From the NCBI GenBank assembly GCA_023664865.1, contig JAMPEU010000007.1, positions 1-64,000 on the forward strand: a stretch of DNA of 64,000 nucleotides. Direction: 5' to 3'. A program made the translations under genes and the position numbers. The notes beneath the pieces are model-generated. The model did not search any database and was not told the origin of the DNA. It saw nothing but the letters and a program-made list of their open reading frames with translations. Below, piece by piece: positions 63,864-64,000 of the stretch (positions within the stretch are counted from its first letter, which is position 1; every line of letters begins with the position of its first letter). Source of the stretch: Butyrivibrio sp. Lineage in GTDB: Bacteria > Bacillota > Clostridia > Lachnospirales > Lachnospiraceae.

Positions 63864-64000
63864 CGTCAGGGGCATATATGCTCACCGAAAAGGTCCTTGT
63901 AAAACGCTGGTACTTAGCGAGGTATTTTCGAGCTTAGTACCACTGCGATTTTACACGGAGCGAGAGCGTGCCTTTTCAGTGAGCATATATGTCACTGACG
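63864..64000 (-). repeat. Family A structured repeat, copy A5
   Basis: This inverted copy ends exactly at the window edge. Its outer arms (CGTCAGTGACATATATGCTC on the minus strand) are unlike the other copies yet still pair, and the base of the core has GAAAAGG/CCTTTTC instead of TTGAGG/CCTCAA. The core strand CACGCTCTCGCTCCG is unchanged. Confidence 0.8.

Overview
The window looks like a chromosomal segment of a Gram-positive anaerobe of the Clostridia, most likely a Lachnospiraceae gut or rumen commensal. The supporting signs are lipoproteins with Firmicutes-type lipoboxes, strong AGGAGG ribosome binding sites, binding-protein and permease sugar importers without their own ATPase, a lysine riboswitch in front of dapA, class III fructose-bisphosphatase, a DUF1836 protein and an AgrC/LytTR-type two-component pair. 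No rRNA, tRNA, phage, intact insertion sequence or CRISPR array was seen. The genus cannot be fixed from the sequence alone.

Region 1 (about 130-17150, all minus strand) is a 16.5 kb, 11-gene glycan-use operon. Transcription starts near 16980, in front of a lipoprotein GH26 beta-mannanase. It then reads a 998-residue binding protein with carbohydrate-binding-like modules, two permeases, an NHL/TPR protein, a YIP1-family membrane protein, a DUF5696-type membrane-anchored protein, two more permeases, a lipoprotein with three near-identical repeats, and a second binding protein, and ends at a terminator near 130-165. A 42-bp palindrome downstream of the promoter is a candidate operator. The operon is best read as a beta-mannan or manno-oligosaccharide capture, cleavage and uptake system with two importers that borrow an ATPase encoded elsewhere, plus an envelope module (NHL/TPR, YIP1, DUF5696) of unknown job.

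Region 2 (17158-30765) holds an aldo/keto reductase, a heterodimeric ABC exporter, an Rpn-type nuclease gene whose ribosome binding site sits in a hairpin, a four-gene nucleoside (BMP-type) importer, a family 2 glycosyltransferase and an Fe-S aldo/keto reductase. Region 3 (30954-45223) is mostly housekeeping: glutamine synthetase, a TauE/SafE exporter, an AT-rich membrane gene of unknown function, a TrmA/RlmD-type methyltransferase, PcrA helicase, a PspA/SPFH envelope-stress pair, a chemotaxis receptor, an EamA transporter and an orphan NMT1/THI5-like binding protein.

Region 4 (45337-54613) carries DUF1836, a FlxA-like coiled-coil protein, a candidate small RNA gene, a LytTR regulator and AgrC-like kinase, a diguanylate cyclase, a cold-shock protein, a eukaryote-type HisA and a low-complexity lipoprotein. 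Region 5 (54678-63618) has a lysine-riboswitch-controlled dapA-dapB-fbp operon, a two-OB-fold SSB, TypA/BipA, MgtE and YigZ.

Across the window lie two families of dispersed structured repeats. Family A has five copies of about 140 bp and family B four copies of about 85 bp. Both have long stems whose sequence differs between copies while pairing is kept, so they are the strongest unexplained structures here, together with the candidate small RNA at about 47246-47349 and the envelope module of the mannan operon.
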